A stretch of DNA of 64,000 nucleotides from NCBI GenBank assembly GCA_963664835.2, contig CAXXUG010000020.1, forward strand, positions 124,001 to 188,000, read 5' to 3'. Both the position numbers and the translations under genes were made by a program. This DNA comes from G963664835 sp963664835 (GTDB taxonomy: Bacteria; Chloroflexota; UBA6077; FW602-bin22; JBCLEL01). Each line of letters begins with the position of its first letter. Position 1 is the stretch's first letter. The notes under the pieces were generated by a model. That model ran no database searches and was not told where the DNA came from. It saw only the letters and a program-made list of their open reading frames with translations. This document shows, one piece after another, positions 8,639 to 17,431 of this stretch.

Positions 8639-8848
8639 CTACCCAATGATCCAATCCAGCACTATTACAAACGCAAGCATGCCGGCAAATACGAGCGTTA
8701 CGAACACCGCGACGACAATGATCGGCTTCAGCCACTCCCCGCGTATCTTGCTGCCCAGATCGACCTCGCTAGGCCTGGCCGGTATAGCCACCCACAGGAC
8801 GAATAGGACCGAGAAAACAACCGCGGGAATTAAGAATTCTATTGCCAA
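8639..8848 (-). CDS. Small membrane protein, twin B
   Basis: This 69-residue protein is a paralogue of the gene 80 bp downstream, with the same two hydrophobic segments and the same PARPSEVDLGSKIRGEW loop. The TTG start directly follows an in-frame TAG, so no longer form is possible. Both twins begin TTG GCN ATA GAA TTY without a ribosome-binding site, hinting at leaderless or otherwise unusual initiation. Function is unknown; a small subunit or partner of a membrane complex is possible. The next gene upstream is a permease about 200 bp away on the same strand. Confidence 0.65.
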   Translation of the reverse strand: MAIEFLIPAVVFSVLFVLWVAIPARPSEVDLGSKIRGEWLKPIIVVAVFVTLVFAGMLAFVIVLDWIIG

Positions 8849-9054
8849 CTAGACACGCACTATCCAGGTAGTCCCAGGGGATCTCCGAGGGGGATTCCTG
8901 TGCCGGCCACCCGCGAACACTCGTCTAGACCGGGGATGAAGATGTGCACATACGCGCCGACCACTTTAGCCTCGATTTCCCCTGCCCGCTGCGGGGAAAT
9001 CTAAACCTCCGGCGGGGGCCGCATCTGAAAGTGGCAGACCGGGCAAGACTATGC

Positions 9055-10218
9055 TTATGGCACAATTGTGTTGACTATCGAGAGAGGATCGATTTCGACG
9101 ATCGTCAAGGGGTCGGCTCCCTCCCAGATGAATGATCCAACACCGAGGATGGCCAGGCCGCCAAAAGCGCCCAGCGCCCAGGTGGCCACCACAAACGTGG
9201 CCAACGATCTCCTCGGCATGTGCTTTGCCAGCCCCCAAAATGTGATCGGGCCGCCGGCCGCCGCGGTGAACAGAAGCGCTGCACCTGGCGCCGTACCCAT
9301 CCCTAGCAACAATAAGAGGGCCACCAGTGGGATCTCGAACAACAGCGGCACGTTTATCAGGATGCCAAACGTCGCCGCTATCGCCACTCCCGTCAGGTGG
9401 TTCCCGAGGTACTCTGTGACTACGTGGGGGCTCAGCCATTGAATCGCAAGACCGCTGGCGAATCCGGCGACAACCATTATCGGGCCCATTCGAGCAAGGT
9501 AGCCAATGCTCGTCTTCGCCCAGTCGCGGATGCCCTCCCTGAGCACCGGGCTCCAGCCGGCGGCTTCCTCCTCTTCGTCGTCCGCGATAGTAACCGGCAC
9601 CTCAGCCGCCACGGCCTGTTCCCTGCGCACCGTAAACACAACGAGGGGTCCGATAATCAGGGCGCCCAATACGGCCAACACCAGTCGGCTGATACCCAAC
9701 AGGGGGGTGAATACAAAGAACACCATGATCAGGGCCGGGAAATTCATCGTCGCCGAACCCTGCACCATCGCGATCGCGCCGGCAAGGCCCGCCCGCTTGT
9801 GGAAAGCAGACGACACCGGCACTATGCACGCCGAGCACAGGTTCATCGCCGGCCCCGTGGCGGCGCCTTTGACCGTTCGTGAAAACACACCGCCGGACTG
9901 GAACCATTTGCCCAAGCCCGACGGGAAGAGAAAGACCTCCATCAATCCGGCCACGAGAAAGGCGAACGTCATGCCTATCGCAACTATCTGCATATAGGTC
10001 ATGCTGAAGCCCCACCATCTCGCTACGAACGAGCTGCCAGGTTCCTTCTCGACGCATAGCCCCTGGAAACACTGCATTCCCGGAGAAGTGACAGCCTCGA
10101 GGTCGGTCCCCACGGCGTCCAGTTTCGGAAAGCGGTTGAACGCTACGAACAGAACCAGGATTATCCCGAACAGCACTAATCCGACGAACCGCCTCTTGTT
10201 GACAGCGGTACTAAGCAT
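9055..10218 (-). CDS. Permease of the ArsP_1/DUF318 family
   Basis: This 387-residue polytopic protein has an N-terminal helix, a periplasmic CFQGLC pair (about residues 50-55) and then about eight membrane helices in two halves, split by an acidic cytoplasmic loop (DDEEEEA, about residue 215). The helix motif MNLCSACIVPVSSAF carries the vicinal-type cysteine pair typical of the ArsP/SO_0444 permeases, which export trivalent organoarsenicals or metal ions. No arsR, arsC or metal regulator is next to it, so arsenic specificity is unproven. Start ATG 10218. Length is normal for the family. Confidence 0.8.
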   Translation of the reverse strand: MLSTAVNKRRFVGLVLFGIILVLFVAFNRFPKLDAVGTDLEAVTSPGMQCFQGLCVEKEPGSSFVARWWGFSMTYMQIVAIGMTFAFLVAGLMEVFLFPSGLGKWFQSGGVFSRTVKGAATGPAMNLCSACIVPVSSAFHKRAGLAGAIAMVQGSATMNFPALIMVFFVFTPLLGISRLVLAVLGALIIGPLVVFTVRREQAVAAEVPVTIADDEEEEAAGWSPVLREGIRDWAKTSIGYLARMGPIMVVAGFASGLAIQWLSPHVVTEYLGNHLTGVAIAATFGILINVPLLFEIPLVALLLLLGMGTAPGAALLFTAAAGGPITFWGLAKHMPRRSLATFVVATWALGAFGGLAILGVGSFIWEGADPLTIVEIDPLSIVNTIVP

Positions 10219-10379
10219 CTACTTCAGCCAGCCTCAATACCGTATTCCTCCAGCACCGCTCCTCTAGTTGAGGAGTCGTGAGTACGCAATTTTCCTATCT
10301 CTTCATCATTTGCGCAACTACTATAGTCACAGCCGGCCGGAAAAGAAGAATGTATCGCTGGGGCTCGTCCCCGGCCTAC

Positions 10380-11132
10380 CTACAAGTAGTCATCCGCCGA
10401 GTCCTGCGGTTCGTATCCCAACACTGTCCGCGGGTGCTCTAGGTCGCGGTAGCCCCACTTATTGTTGGATGTCGCGAAGAAGACACCATAGTTCAGATCG
10501 TCCGGCGCATCAATGCATTTCTGAAGCATCTGGGCTATGTCCCGATGACTTAAATACACCGAGAACTCCCGCCCCGCCGTCGGCCGATTCTCCGCAGTCA
10601 CCCGGCCGATCCTCACGCATAGCGCGGACAACCCATACTCATCCGCAAAATGACGCCCCAGCGATTCCCCCCAGATCTTAGCGGCGCCATATATCCCGGC
10701 CGGGTCGACCGTCTCGTGCGTGACCTTAGGCCATTCCGGGGGCGCTTCCTCGTACCGGCCGGATAGGATTGCCTCGTACGGCGGCACGCTCTCCAGCCTA
10801 CTCACCGTCGCGCCGCTGCTCGCGAACACCACCCGCTTCAAGCCGGCCAGCCGAGCGGCCTCGTAGACGTTGTAGGCTCCGACCACGTTAATCGCCAGGT
10901 GCTGCTCCCACGAGACGCCCCCCAGATACGCAGCCAGGTGGACGACCACGTCCTTTCCGGCAAACGCCGGCTTGATCGCGTCAAGGTCCGCTATATCCGC
11001 CTGGAAACACTCCACGCCCTCCACCGGCCGGCGGTTCAACGCGCTCAGTTCATATCCTCCCAGGGCCTCGAGATGGCCCCTCAGAACACCGCCGATCAAC
11101 CCGCTCATGCCAGTTATCAGCACTTTCTTCAT
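10380..11132 (-). CDS. NAD(P)-dependent epimerase/dehydratase (extended SDR)
   Basis: This 250-residue extended short-chain dehydrogenase has the Rossmann motif ITGMSGLIGG near the N-terminus, a DVVVHLAAYLGG strand, catalytic Ser in FASSGATVS, and the YGAAKIWGE (YxxxK) active site. It resembles sugar-nucleotide epimerases and uronate dehydrogenases but is shorter than UDP-glucose epimerases. A uronate dehydrogenase-like role would fit the sugar-acid enzymes nearby, but this is inference. Start ATG 11132 has GAGGAG 8 bases upstream. Confidence 0.83.
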   Translation of the reverse strand: MKKVLITGMSGLIGGVLRGHLEALGGYELSALNRRPVEGVECFQADIADLDAIKPAFAGKDVVVHLAAYLGGVSWEQHLAINVVGAYNVYEAARLAGLKRVVFASSGATVSRLESVPPYEAILSGRYEEAPPEWPKVTHETVDPAGIYGAAKIWGESLGRHFADEYGLSALCVRIGRVTAENRPTAGREFSVYLSHRDIAQMLQKCIDAPDDLNYGVFFATSNNKWGYRDLEHPRTVLGYEPQDSADDYL

Positions 11133-12164
11133 CTAATCGACTCCTCTTTGTCTGCCCAGGCCGCGCCGAAACACTGGAACCCCATTCTATCCGGCTCCCC
11201 AACGACGAAATGTGTCCTAATGTGGATCGATGATTTTGGGCAAATGAGAAAATGTAGCGCGGGTGGCATGTCCGGCGCTCCAGGCAGACCGGAAACCAAC
11301 CCTAGTCCCGAGCCACCGTAGGGAAGACCCTCTAACCGGCACCACGACTTTGACACCCTGGTGCGCCGGCGCCGGCCCGCATCAGCGAGTGGCCTGGTAC
11401 GGAACTGCCGGCACCGCAATCCCAAAGAGACCTGTCGGTCGCTGGATTACAAGGGCACCAATTAGCCCGATCCCCTCACAGGAGTGCGCAGACATGTCTC
11501 TTGGGGAAGACTCTACCACAAGGAGTGCCGCTATGAACGAGGCGATGTATAGATGAGGGTCTGACGCGGTATTGGCAGCTCGAGTGCTGCAGGGTGAGCC
11601 CACAAACTATGCAGACGCCGGCGGTACGAGCAAGCCTGGAGCGAGTGGGGATGCGCTGGCGCAGGAGGTAATAGCACTAGAGAGGCAGATCGGACTGCCA
11701 GTTTGGGAGTGGCAGAATCCACCGCGCCAGATCGCTGAACCACGTCACTACTCCGGCTTTTCATTTTTTCTGCCAACTTAGTAAGCCATCATTAATCAAT
11801 GTGAATGACCTCTGCACCCTATTTCACTCAACATAAGTATCGCTAATACACCTCTAACAGCTACGTAACATAATAATATCTACATGATTCGTTAATTTTG
11901 TTGAATTTGCTCGCGATTTCTCAAAGCCATCAGGCTTTCCCTAAACACTTTCATCATCCATATGTCCAATTCGGTTTTGACAGCGCCAAGACCAATAGTT
12001 ATCAACACGTGCAGGCACGACTCCTGCTCAACAGGTTTTCCCAACGATTGCCTATCACTTCGGCCAATCATTCGCCCTAATCCACAACCGTCACACCTCG
12101 ACTACTACTACGACCATGTGTATAGAATTCATGAAAGTTTAGTACTAGCTGGAGTAGTGACGTC
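11133..12164. other. 1-kb intergenic region: degraded repeat, then AT-rich stretch before obg
   Basis: Bases 11240-11400 hold degraded copies of the dispersed repeats (CGCGGGTGGCATGTCCGGCGC form, and TTTGACACC...GGTACGGAA form). Bases 11422-11780 show nothing convincing. From about 11780 to 12120 the DNA is markedly AT-rich compared with its surroundings and includes two near-DnaA-box sequences (TTATCAACA at about 11999, TAATCCACA at about 12078). It probably contains the obg promoter, but no clear -35/-10 pair is assigned. Confidence 0.5.
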
Positions 12165-13433
12165 GTGCCTGCAACAAGATTCGTTGACGCGGTCAAGATA
12201 GACGTGGCCGGCGGACGCGGTGGATCGGGTATCGTCTCGTTTCGAAGGGAGAAATATGTCCCAAACGGCGGGCCCGATGGTGGCGATGGTGGGAATGGCG
12301 GCAATGTGTTGATTGTCGCGAGGTCGTCGATAGTCGACTTGCGCGCGTTTCGGAGAGGCCGCGTATACAGAGCTGAGGGTGGCACAAACGGGGGTGGTTC
12401 GCGTAAACATGGCGCCGAGGGAGACGACCTGTGCCTAGAGGTGCCGGTCGGGACGGATGTATCTTCCGAAGATAAGGAAGTCTTCGCCGAGTTGTTGGAA
12501 GAAGGCGACCATGTGGTTGTGGCCAAAGGAGGCAGGGGAGGTCTTGGCAATGCACAGTTCGCGACGTCGACCCGCCAGGCCCCTAGGGTCGCGCTCAAAG
12601 GGGAGCCAGGCCAAGACCGCACCGTTACTCTGGAATTGCGCCTGATCGCCGATGTTGGCATCATCGGATTGCCCAACGCCGGCAAGAGTACACTGCTGAT
12701 GGCGATGACCGCGGCGCACCCAAAGATTGGCGACTATCCTTTCACTACGCTGTCTCCTAATCTGGGAGTGATGGAGTTCGACGATCACGTTATCAAGATG
12801 GCGGACATCCCAGGCCTTATCGAGGGAGCACACGAAGGACATGGATTGGGCCACGAATTTCTCAAACACATTCAACGCACCAGAGTGCTTCTACACGTGG
12901 TGGATGGCAGTCTGGAGGACGCGCCCAATAGGATAGGGACGATAGACGAAGAGCTCAGATTGTTTGATCCTGGCCTCGCCAGTAGACCGCAGATCCTAGC
13001 TGTGAACAAGATGGATAACCCCGCTGCTGTCCATATGGGGCCGGCATTCCGAGCTGATCTCGCCGGCTTGGGTCGCCCTGTGGCAGAGGTTTCAGCCCAT
13101 ACCGGCCAGGGCATCGGAGACCTCGTCAAGATGTTGGACCAGTCAGTCGCCGAAGCAAAGTCTAGCGAGCCGGCGCGGCCCCAGCGTAGAGTAATTTTGC
13201 GGCCCAAGCCGGTCGACGGTGCGTTCGAGGTGATGCTGGATCAGGGAATTTTCGAGGTGACCGGCAGGGCCGTGGAGCGGGTTGCCCAACAGACCGAGTT
13301 CGATAATCCCGAGTCGGTTTCCCTATTCCAAAGGACGTTAGATCGAATGGGTGTGACCAGGGCCCTCTCTGATGCCGGCGCCCGCTCCGGATCCACAGTC
13401 AATATTGCCGGCATCGAGTTGGAATGGCAATGA
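12165..13433 (+). CDS. obg: Obg-family ribosome-assembly GTPase
   Basis: This 422-residue protein has the Gly-rich Obg fold (residues 1-158; GGRGGSGIVSF, GGPDGGDGGNGGNV), the G domain with GLPNAGKST (G1), a TTLSPNLGV switch (G2), DIPGLIEGA (G3) and NKMD (G4), and a C-terminal OCT domain. Obg binds the 50S subunit and couples ribosome maturation to GTP/ppGpp status. Start GTG 12165 has GGAG about 10 bases upstream. It overlaps nadD by an ATGA junction, so the two are translationally coupled. Obg followed by nadD is a common bacterial arrangement. This is one of the few core housekeeping loci in the window. Confidence 0.97.
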   Translation: MPATRFVDAVKIDVAGGRGGSGIVSFRREKYVPNGGPDGGDGGNGGNVLIVARSSIVDLRAFRRGRVYRAEGGTNGGGSRKHGAEGDDLCLEVPVGTDVSSEDKEVFAELLEEGDHVVVAKGGRGGLGNAQFATSTRQAPRVALKGEPGQDRTVTLELRLIADVGIIGLPNAGKSTLLMAMTAAHPKIGDYPFTTLSPNLGVMEFDDHVIKMADIPGLIEGAHEGHGLGHEFLKHIQRTRVLLHVVDGSLEDAPNRIGTIDEELRLFDPGLASRPQILAVNKMDNPAAVHMGPAFRADLAGLGRPVAEVSAHTGQGIGDLVKMLDQSVAEAKSSEPARPQRRVILRPKPVDGAFEVMLDQGIFEVTGRAVERVAQQTEFDNPESVSLFQRTLDRMGVTRALSDAGARSGSTVNIAGIELEWQ

Positions 13434-14035
13434 GGCTTGGCGTCTTCGGTGGGACGTTTGACCCCATCCACAATGGTCACCTCATGGTTGCTCAAGAGTG
13501 TCGCGATCGCTTGGGCATGGACCGGGTGCTGTTCGTGCCCGCGAGGCTGCCCCCGCACAAACAGGTGAGATCATTGACAGCTCCTCATCACCGCATGGCC
13601 ATGGTACGGCTTGCCATAGCCTCCAACCCAGGTTTCGAGGCCTCGTCTATAGAGCTCAGCCGCCCTGGTCCGAGCTACAGCGTAGATACGCTCCTCCAAT
13701 TGAGACAGCATCAGCCGGAAGATACCGACATGTTTTTCATAATGGGCGCTGACTCGTTGAATGACCTGGCGAGTTGGCGCGACCCGGCGGGCTTGCTCGC
13801 CAACTGCAAGCTGGTTGTCGTCAGCCGGCCCGGCGCGCCAGCGGTCGAGCCGGCGCGGTTGGATTGCCTTTACCCTGGCGCCGACGAGCGCGTAATCCCG
13901 CTTCAGGTAATCGGTTTGGACATTGCCTCGTCCGATTTGAGAAGCAGGGTTGCGGTGGGTAAGACAATACGGTGCCAGTTACCCGATGACGTCATAGCAT
14001 ATATAGAGTCGAACAAGCTCTACAGAAAGTCCTGA
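13424..14035 (+). CDS. nadD: Nicotinate-nucleotide adenylyltransferase
   Basis: This 203-residue enzyme makes nicotinate adenine dinucleotide from NaMN and ATP in NAD biosynthesis. It has the nucleotidyltransferase motif GGTFDPIHNGHL at its start, PPHK in the substrate loop, and SSxxLR (ASSDLRSRVA) near the end. Two in-frame ATGs (13424 and 13430) are possible; the second overlaps the obg stop as ATGA and is the more usual coupled start. Length is normal. RsfS usually follows in such operons but is absent here; a convergent LysM gene follows instead. Confidence 0.95.
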   Translation: MAMRLGVFGGTFDPIHNGHLMVAQECRDRLGMDRVLFVPARLPPHKQVRSLTAPHHRMAMVRLAIASNPGFEASSIELSRPGPSYSVDTLLQLRQHQPEDTDMFFIMGADSLNDLASWRDPAGLLANCKLVVVSRPGAPAVEPARLDCLYPGADERVIPLQVIGLDIASSDLRSRVAVGKTIRCQLPDDVIAYIESNKLYRKS

Positions 14036-14052
14036 TCCATCCAGCCCTCTGC

Positions 14053-14487
14053 TTATGGAATAACTAGCTTCTGCCCTACCCAAATGAAGTTTGGGTCTTC
14101 TATGCCGTTCGCCTCCACTATTGCGTCGACCGATGTGCCGTATGCCTGAGCGATTTGGGCTAGGGTCTCACCGGATTGAACGGTGTGGGTGGTAGCAGTG
14201 CGCGTGGGCGTGGGGATCCCCTCGGTAGGAGTAGGCGGACCGACTGTGGCAGTTGCCGTCACAGGCACGATCGGCGTCAGTGGGATCACGATGGGAGTTG
14301 TGGTAGGTACGGACAGCAAGGTGGATGTCGACTGTACTTCGAGGGCCGGCATGGCCGAAGTCGAGGTAGGTTCGAGGATCGGCTCGCTGGCGTTGCGGGC
14401 ACAGCCGGCTATGCTTGCCGCCATTGCTAGGCAACACAGTAATGGGAGCGCCTGCCTGTGTCGCGCCAAGCCATGAATGAGATTCAT
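14053..14487 (-). CDS. LysM-domain lipoprotein
   Basis: This 144-residue protein has a lipoprotein signal peptide (hydrophobic LPLLCCLAMAASIAGC, with lipidated Cys near residue 29), a long Pro/Thr/Val-rich linker (about residues 40-95) and one LysM domain at the C-terminus (HTVQSGETLAQIAQAYGTSV ... WVGQKLVIP). LysM binds N-acetylglucosamine polymers, so it is probably an envelope-anchored glycan-binding protein. It is convergent with nadD, with only about 17 bp between the genes. Start ATG 14487. Confidence 0.88.
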   Translation of the reverse strand: MNLIHGLARHRQALPLLCCLAMAASIAGCARNASEPILEPTSTSAMPALEVQSTSTLLSVPTTTPIVIPLTPIVPVTATATVGPPTPTEGIPTPTRTATTHTVQSGETLAQIAQAYGTSVDAIVEANGIEDPNFIWVGQKLVIP

Positions 14488-14929
14488 ACCCTATCTCCCA
14501 AATATAGACGCCCTTGAAGAGGGTGTGTGAGGTGGGGGGCCTGGCCGCTAACGATCTTGAAGCCACGGTCCACAGGGAGACCCGACTGCAACTAGCGGTC
14601 CATCTCGCGGCACCAATTGTACCATGCGAGGTCGCCCGCACCTCCATTCGGTAAATTGGTAGGAAAATGGCCCTCCAGCTAACTTCTTCTTATCTCATCC
14701 TCGTTCGTAGCAGGAAAAGAAGAATGTAGCGCGGGGGCTTGTCCCCCGCTGGGGCCGGGGGCGGGGCATGGCAGAATTCCCTGTGCGAATCCGCCGCATA
14801 AAACCACAACTCACGATTTTCATACCTTGGTGTGCCGGCGCCAGCCGGGATGGCTTACCAGCGAACTTCCTCTAACCCGTGCTCGTTTCTACCCCGAACG
14901 CGCTCCCCGAACCGCCAATCACCTCTAGT
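14488..14929. repeat. Intergenic region with two dispersed repeats
   Basis: Copies of the CTTGTCCCCC hairpin (14724-14753) and of the TTTTCATACC...CCGGC element (about 14815-14855, truncated at its right end) are present. No gene or RNA is supported. Confidence 0.65.
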
Positions 14930-17038
14930 CTAGGCCGGCTGGCCCCGCCGGGAGGCGGGTACGGGTTGGATGGGCTCGATGGGATCTAGCATGATGCCGG
15001 AAATGCTGGGCTGACCGACCGGCGAAATCGAGAAGTCATTCACGTGCGGGTGGACGAGCACGAAGTCCCTTACGTGGAACATCGGGATGATGCCGGCGTC
15101 GTCCATCAGCAGCTGTTCGGCCTCGCGGAACAACTCCAAGCGGGCGTCGCGGTCCAACTCGACCCGGGCGGCTTCGACTAGGCTATCGAACTTGGGGTTT
15201 GCGTACCTGGAGTCGTGGGCCTCGGAGTGAAGCAACAGGTCTAGGAAGTTCTCCGGATCGGGGTAATCTGCCACCCAACCGTAGGTGTACAAGTGTTGGG
15301 CGATTTCCTCCAACTCGTAGAAGTACTGATCCCCCTCGTGCAGAGCGGCTTGGACCTCAATCCCCAATTCCTCCTTCCAAGCCTCGATCATGAACTGCAC
15401 GCTCAACGGCGGTTCTCCATCACGATCGATCGTGGTATAGAAGATCTCTGGGAAGTCGTCCGCGTACTCGGACTCGGCGAGAAGCTCGCGCGCCATGTCA
15501 GGGTCGAACGGGATACCGCGCAGCGCCTCGGAGTAGCCGGGGATGCCGGGCGGCAGCAGTCCATTGGCAACCTGTACGTTACCCTCGTATATTTCCTCGA
15601 TGAGCTTCTCGCGGTCGAGGGCCATGGCGAAAGCCCGACGCACCTTGACATCGTCGAATGGAGGTTGGGTACCGTCCAACACGACGAAGTAGCTGGTCAG
15701 CTGGTTAAACACTCGCAGGTCCGCACTGAGCAACGGGTCTGCCTGCACAACATCGAGCGAGCGGGCACTGAGGAACAAACCGTCCCAGGCGTTCGTCAGA
15801 TACATGTCGACCCCGCCGGCGCCAGGCAGTGCGGCCATCGGCGAGATCAGGTACTCCAATTTCACCGGCGTGTGGTAGTCGTCGTACCGTTGGAGGATGA
15901 TCACCGATTCCTCCTCCCAGCGCAGCAGCTTGTATGGGCCTGACCCGTTGATGTCCTCGCTTTGCCACCACTCCTCACCAAGCTCCTCGACCTGGCGCCG
16001 GTCGACTACCGCGCCGGTCGGGTAGGAGAGTTTAGACAGGAAGTACTCCTTCGGGCTGTCGATCGTGATGCGGATCGAGCGCTCGTCGAGCACTTCGTAG
16101 CCGGCCACCTCCGTGGCTTCGCCGGCCAGCTTGTCCCTGACGCCAACAATGTCCCCGAGATAAAGCGGGGCCGTGTCGCTGTGCAGCTCGGGATCGGTGG
16201 CGCGCTCTATCGAGTACTTGAAGTCGGCGGCGGTGATTGGCCGGCCATCCTGGAAGGTTATGCCTTCGCGAAGCGTGAATGTGTAGACGAGACCCGCATC
16301 GTCGACGTCCCATCGCTCGGCGAGATCGGGGTTGATGGAGAGGTCGGGGGCCATGCGGACGAGGCCGCTGAACAGGCTACTCACGAAGAGATGGGTGGTT
16401 GAGTCTCTGACAATCGCTGGGTCAAGGGTGGACGGGCTGCCGAGCGGCATGGTGAAGGCGCGATCCCTCGAAATGCCATAGGGCGCCGGCGGGTAGCTGG
16501 TGAAACTCGTCAACATCGTCTCAAACGTGCGCCATTCGTCGCGCAACGTGTCTGCCGGCGCGGACAGAAGCAGGATGAACGTGAGTCCTCCGCGGTTCAT
16601 GACCTGCGCGCGTCGCACGGCGGCGCCTCGGTCGTCCTGGTAAACGATGTCAGACCGCATCGCGTTGGAGCCGTCTCCAAGTGTAACGGAGCGTGTGCGC
16701 TCGATCGTGGAGTCCGTATCTTCCGGCCTGACCCTTTCGATGGCGTTACTCAGCCGGTCGGCCAGCGAGGCGTCCAAGGACTCAAACTCAATGAGCAGCG
16801 TTAGGCTGGTCCGTCCCTCGTCACCTATGAAAAAGGCCCACTCTTCCGGGGCGCTGGACGGGGTGAGATTCCATTCGTTGGGGTAATGGAAAGAGACGCC
16901 CAGCTGCTGATTCTCATAGAAGTCGAAGCTGTCCGGATCAGGCTTGGGAGCCTGGAACGGGCCTCCGTAATCGGCGAATTGGGCGCCGGGCAGGACCAGA
17001 GTCAGCAGTATCAATGCTAGAGTGAGAGCGCGTTTCAT
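14930..17038 (-). CDS. Peptide/nickel-type ABC substrate-binding protein with extra N-terminal domain
   Basis: This 702-residue exported protein has a signal peptide (ALTLALILLTLVLPGAQFA). A domain of about 160 residues follows, resembling PsbP/LpqN-type folds (YENQQLGVSFHYPNEWNL ... TSLTLLIEFESL). An SBP_bac_5 domain runs from about residue 190 (GSPSTLDPAIVRDST, then ITFQDGRPITAADFKYSIERA). The SBP_5 family delivers oligopeptides or other solutes to DppBCDF-type transporters, but no permease or ATPase of that type is adjacent. Start ATG 17038 has GGGAGAG about 8 bases upstream; upstream in-frame sequence to 17407 is non-coding. The fusion is the unusual part. Confidence 0.85.
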   Translation of the reverse strand: MKRALTLALILLTLVLPGAQFADYGGPFQAPKPDPDSFDFYENQQLGVSFHYPNEWNLTPSSAPEEWAFFIGDEGRTSLTLLIEFESLDASLADRLSNAIERVRPEDTDSTIERTRSVTLGDGSNAMRSDIVYQDDRGAAVRRAQVMNRGGLTFILLLSAPADTLRDEWRTFETMLTSFTSYPPAPYGISRDRAFTMPLGSPSTLDPAIVRDSTTHLFVSSLFSGLVRMAPDLSINPDLAERWDVDDAGLVYTFTLREGITFQDGRPITAADFKYSIERATDPELHSDTAPLYLGDIVGVRDKLAGEATEVAGYEVLDERSIRITIDSPKEYFLSKLSYPTGAVVDRRQVEELGEEWWQSEDINGSGPYKLLRWEEESVIILQRYDDYHTPVKLEYLISPMAALPGAGGVDMYLTNAWDGLFLSARSLDVVQADPLLSADLRVFNQLTSYFVVLDGTQPPFDDVKVRRAFAMALDREKLIEEIYEGNVQVANGLLPPGIPGYSEALRGIPFDPDMARELLAESEYADDFPEIFYTTIDRDGEPPLSVQFMIEAWKEELGIEVQAALHEGDQYFYELEEIAQHLYTYGWVADYPDPENFLDLLLHSEAHDSRYANPKFDSLVEAARVELDRDARLELFREAEQLLMDDAGIIPMFHVRDFVLVHPHVNDFSISPVGQPSISGIMLDPIEPIQPVPASRRGQPA

Positions 17039-17431
17039 GGTGGGTCTCTCCCTTTGCGTAAGTGGTGGGGGACGCCGCCCAGCGAGTGCCGGATCACCGC
17101 GGGAATCTGCGGGCAGGCCGTAACACGCGGCCGGCGATTCTGGTGGCGTTTGCCGCTCCCCTGAGCCAGGATGTGCTCCCGCAGAGTGCGACGGTGAGAG
17201 GGCGAAGTGATGTGAGCTCTTGAACGAGGCGGGCACAGGAGACAGTACCAAACTGGCCCGGCCGGCGTCAATCCGAGTTGCGATTTGCGCCAAGCCACTC
17301 GCGTTGACGACTTGGAAACGACGGATCGCGAATGGCGAGTTTTTACCATTGCCGCCGGCGGCCGGCTGGGTGTAATCTCTACCGGGACCAAGAAATCCCG
17401 TTACCACTCCCTTCAGAGGACCCGATCACCA
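17039..17431. other. Divergent promoter region between SBP and ABC exporter genes
   Basis: The region separates two divergently transcribed genes and must hold both promoters. No strong -35/-10 pair or inverted repeat is identified by eye. Open frames extending the two genes into this region lack ribosome-binding sites and family resemblance. Confidence 0.4.

Noticed and set aside
11422..11600. Remnant of a branched-chain amino acid permease (IGALVIQRPTGLFG on the minus strand)
   Set aside because: Only about 14 residues resemble a LivH/LivM C-terminus; could be chance.
11780..12120. Replication origin
   Set aside because: Only two imperfect DnaA-box-like sequences and no dnaA, dnaN or gyrase genes nearby.
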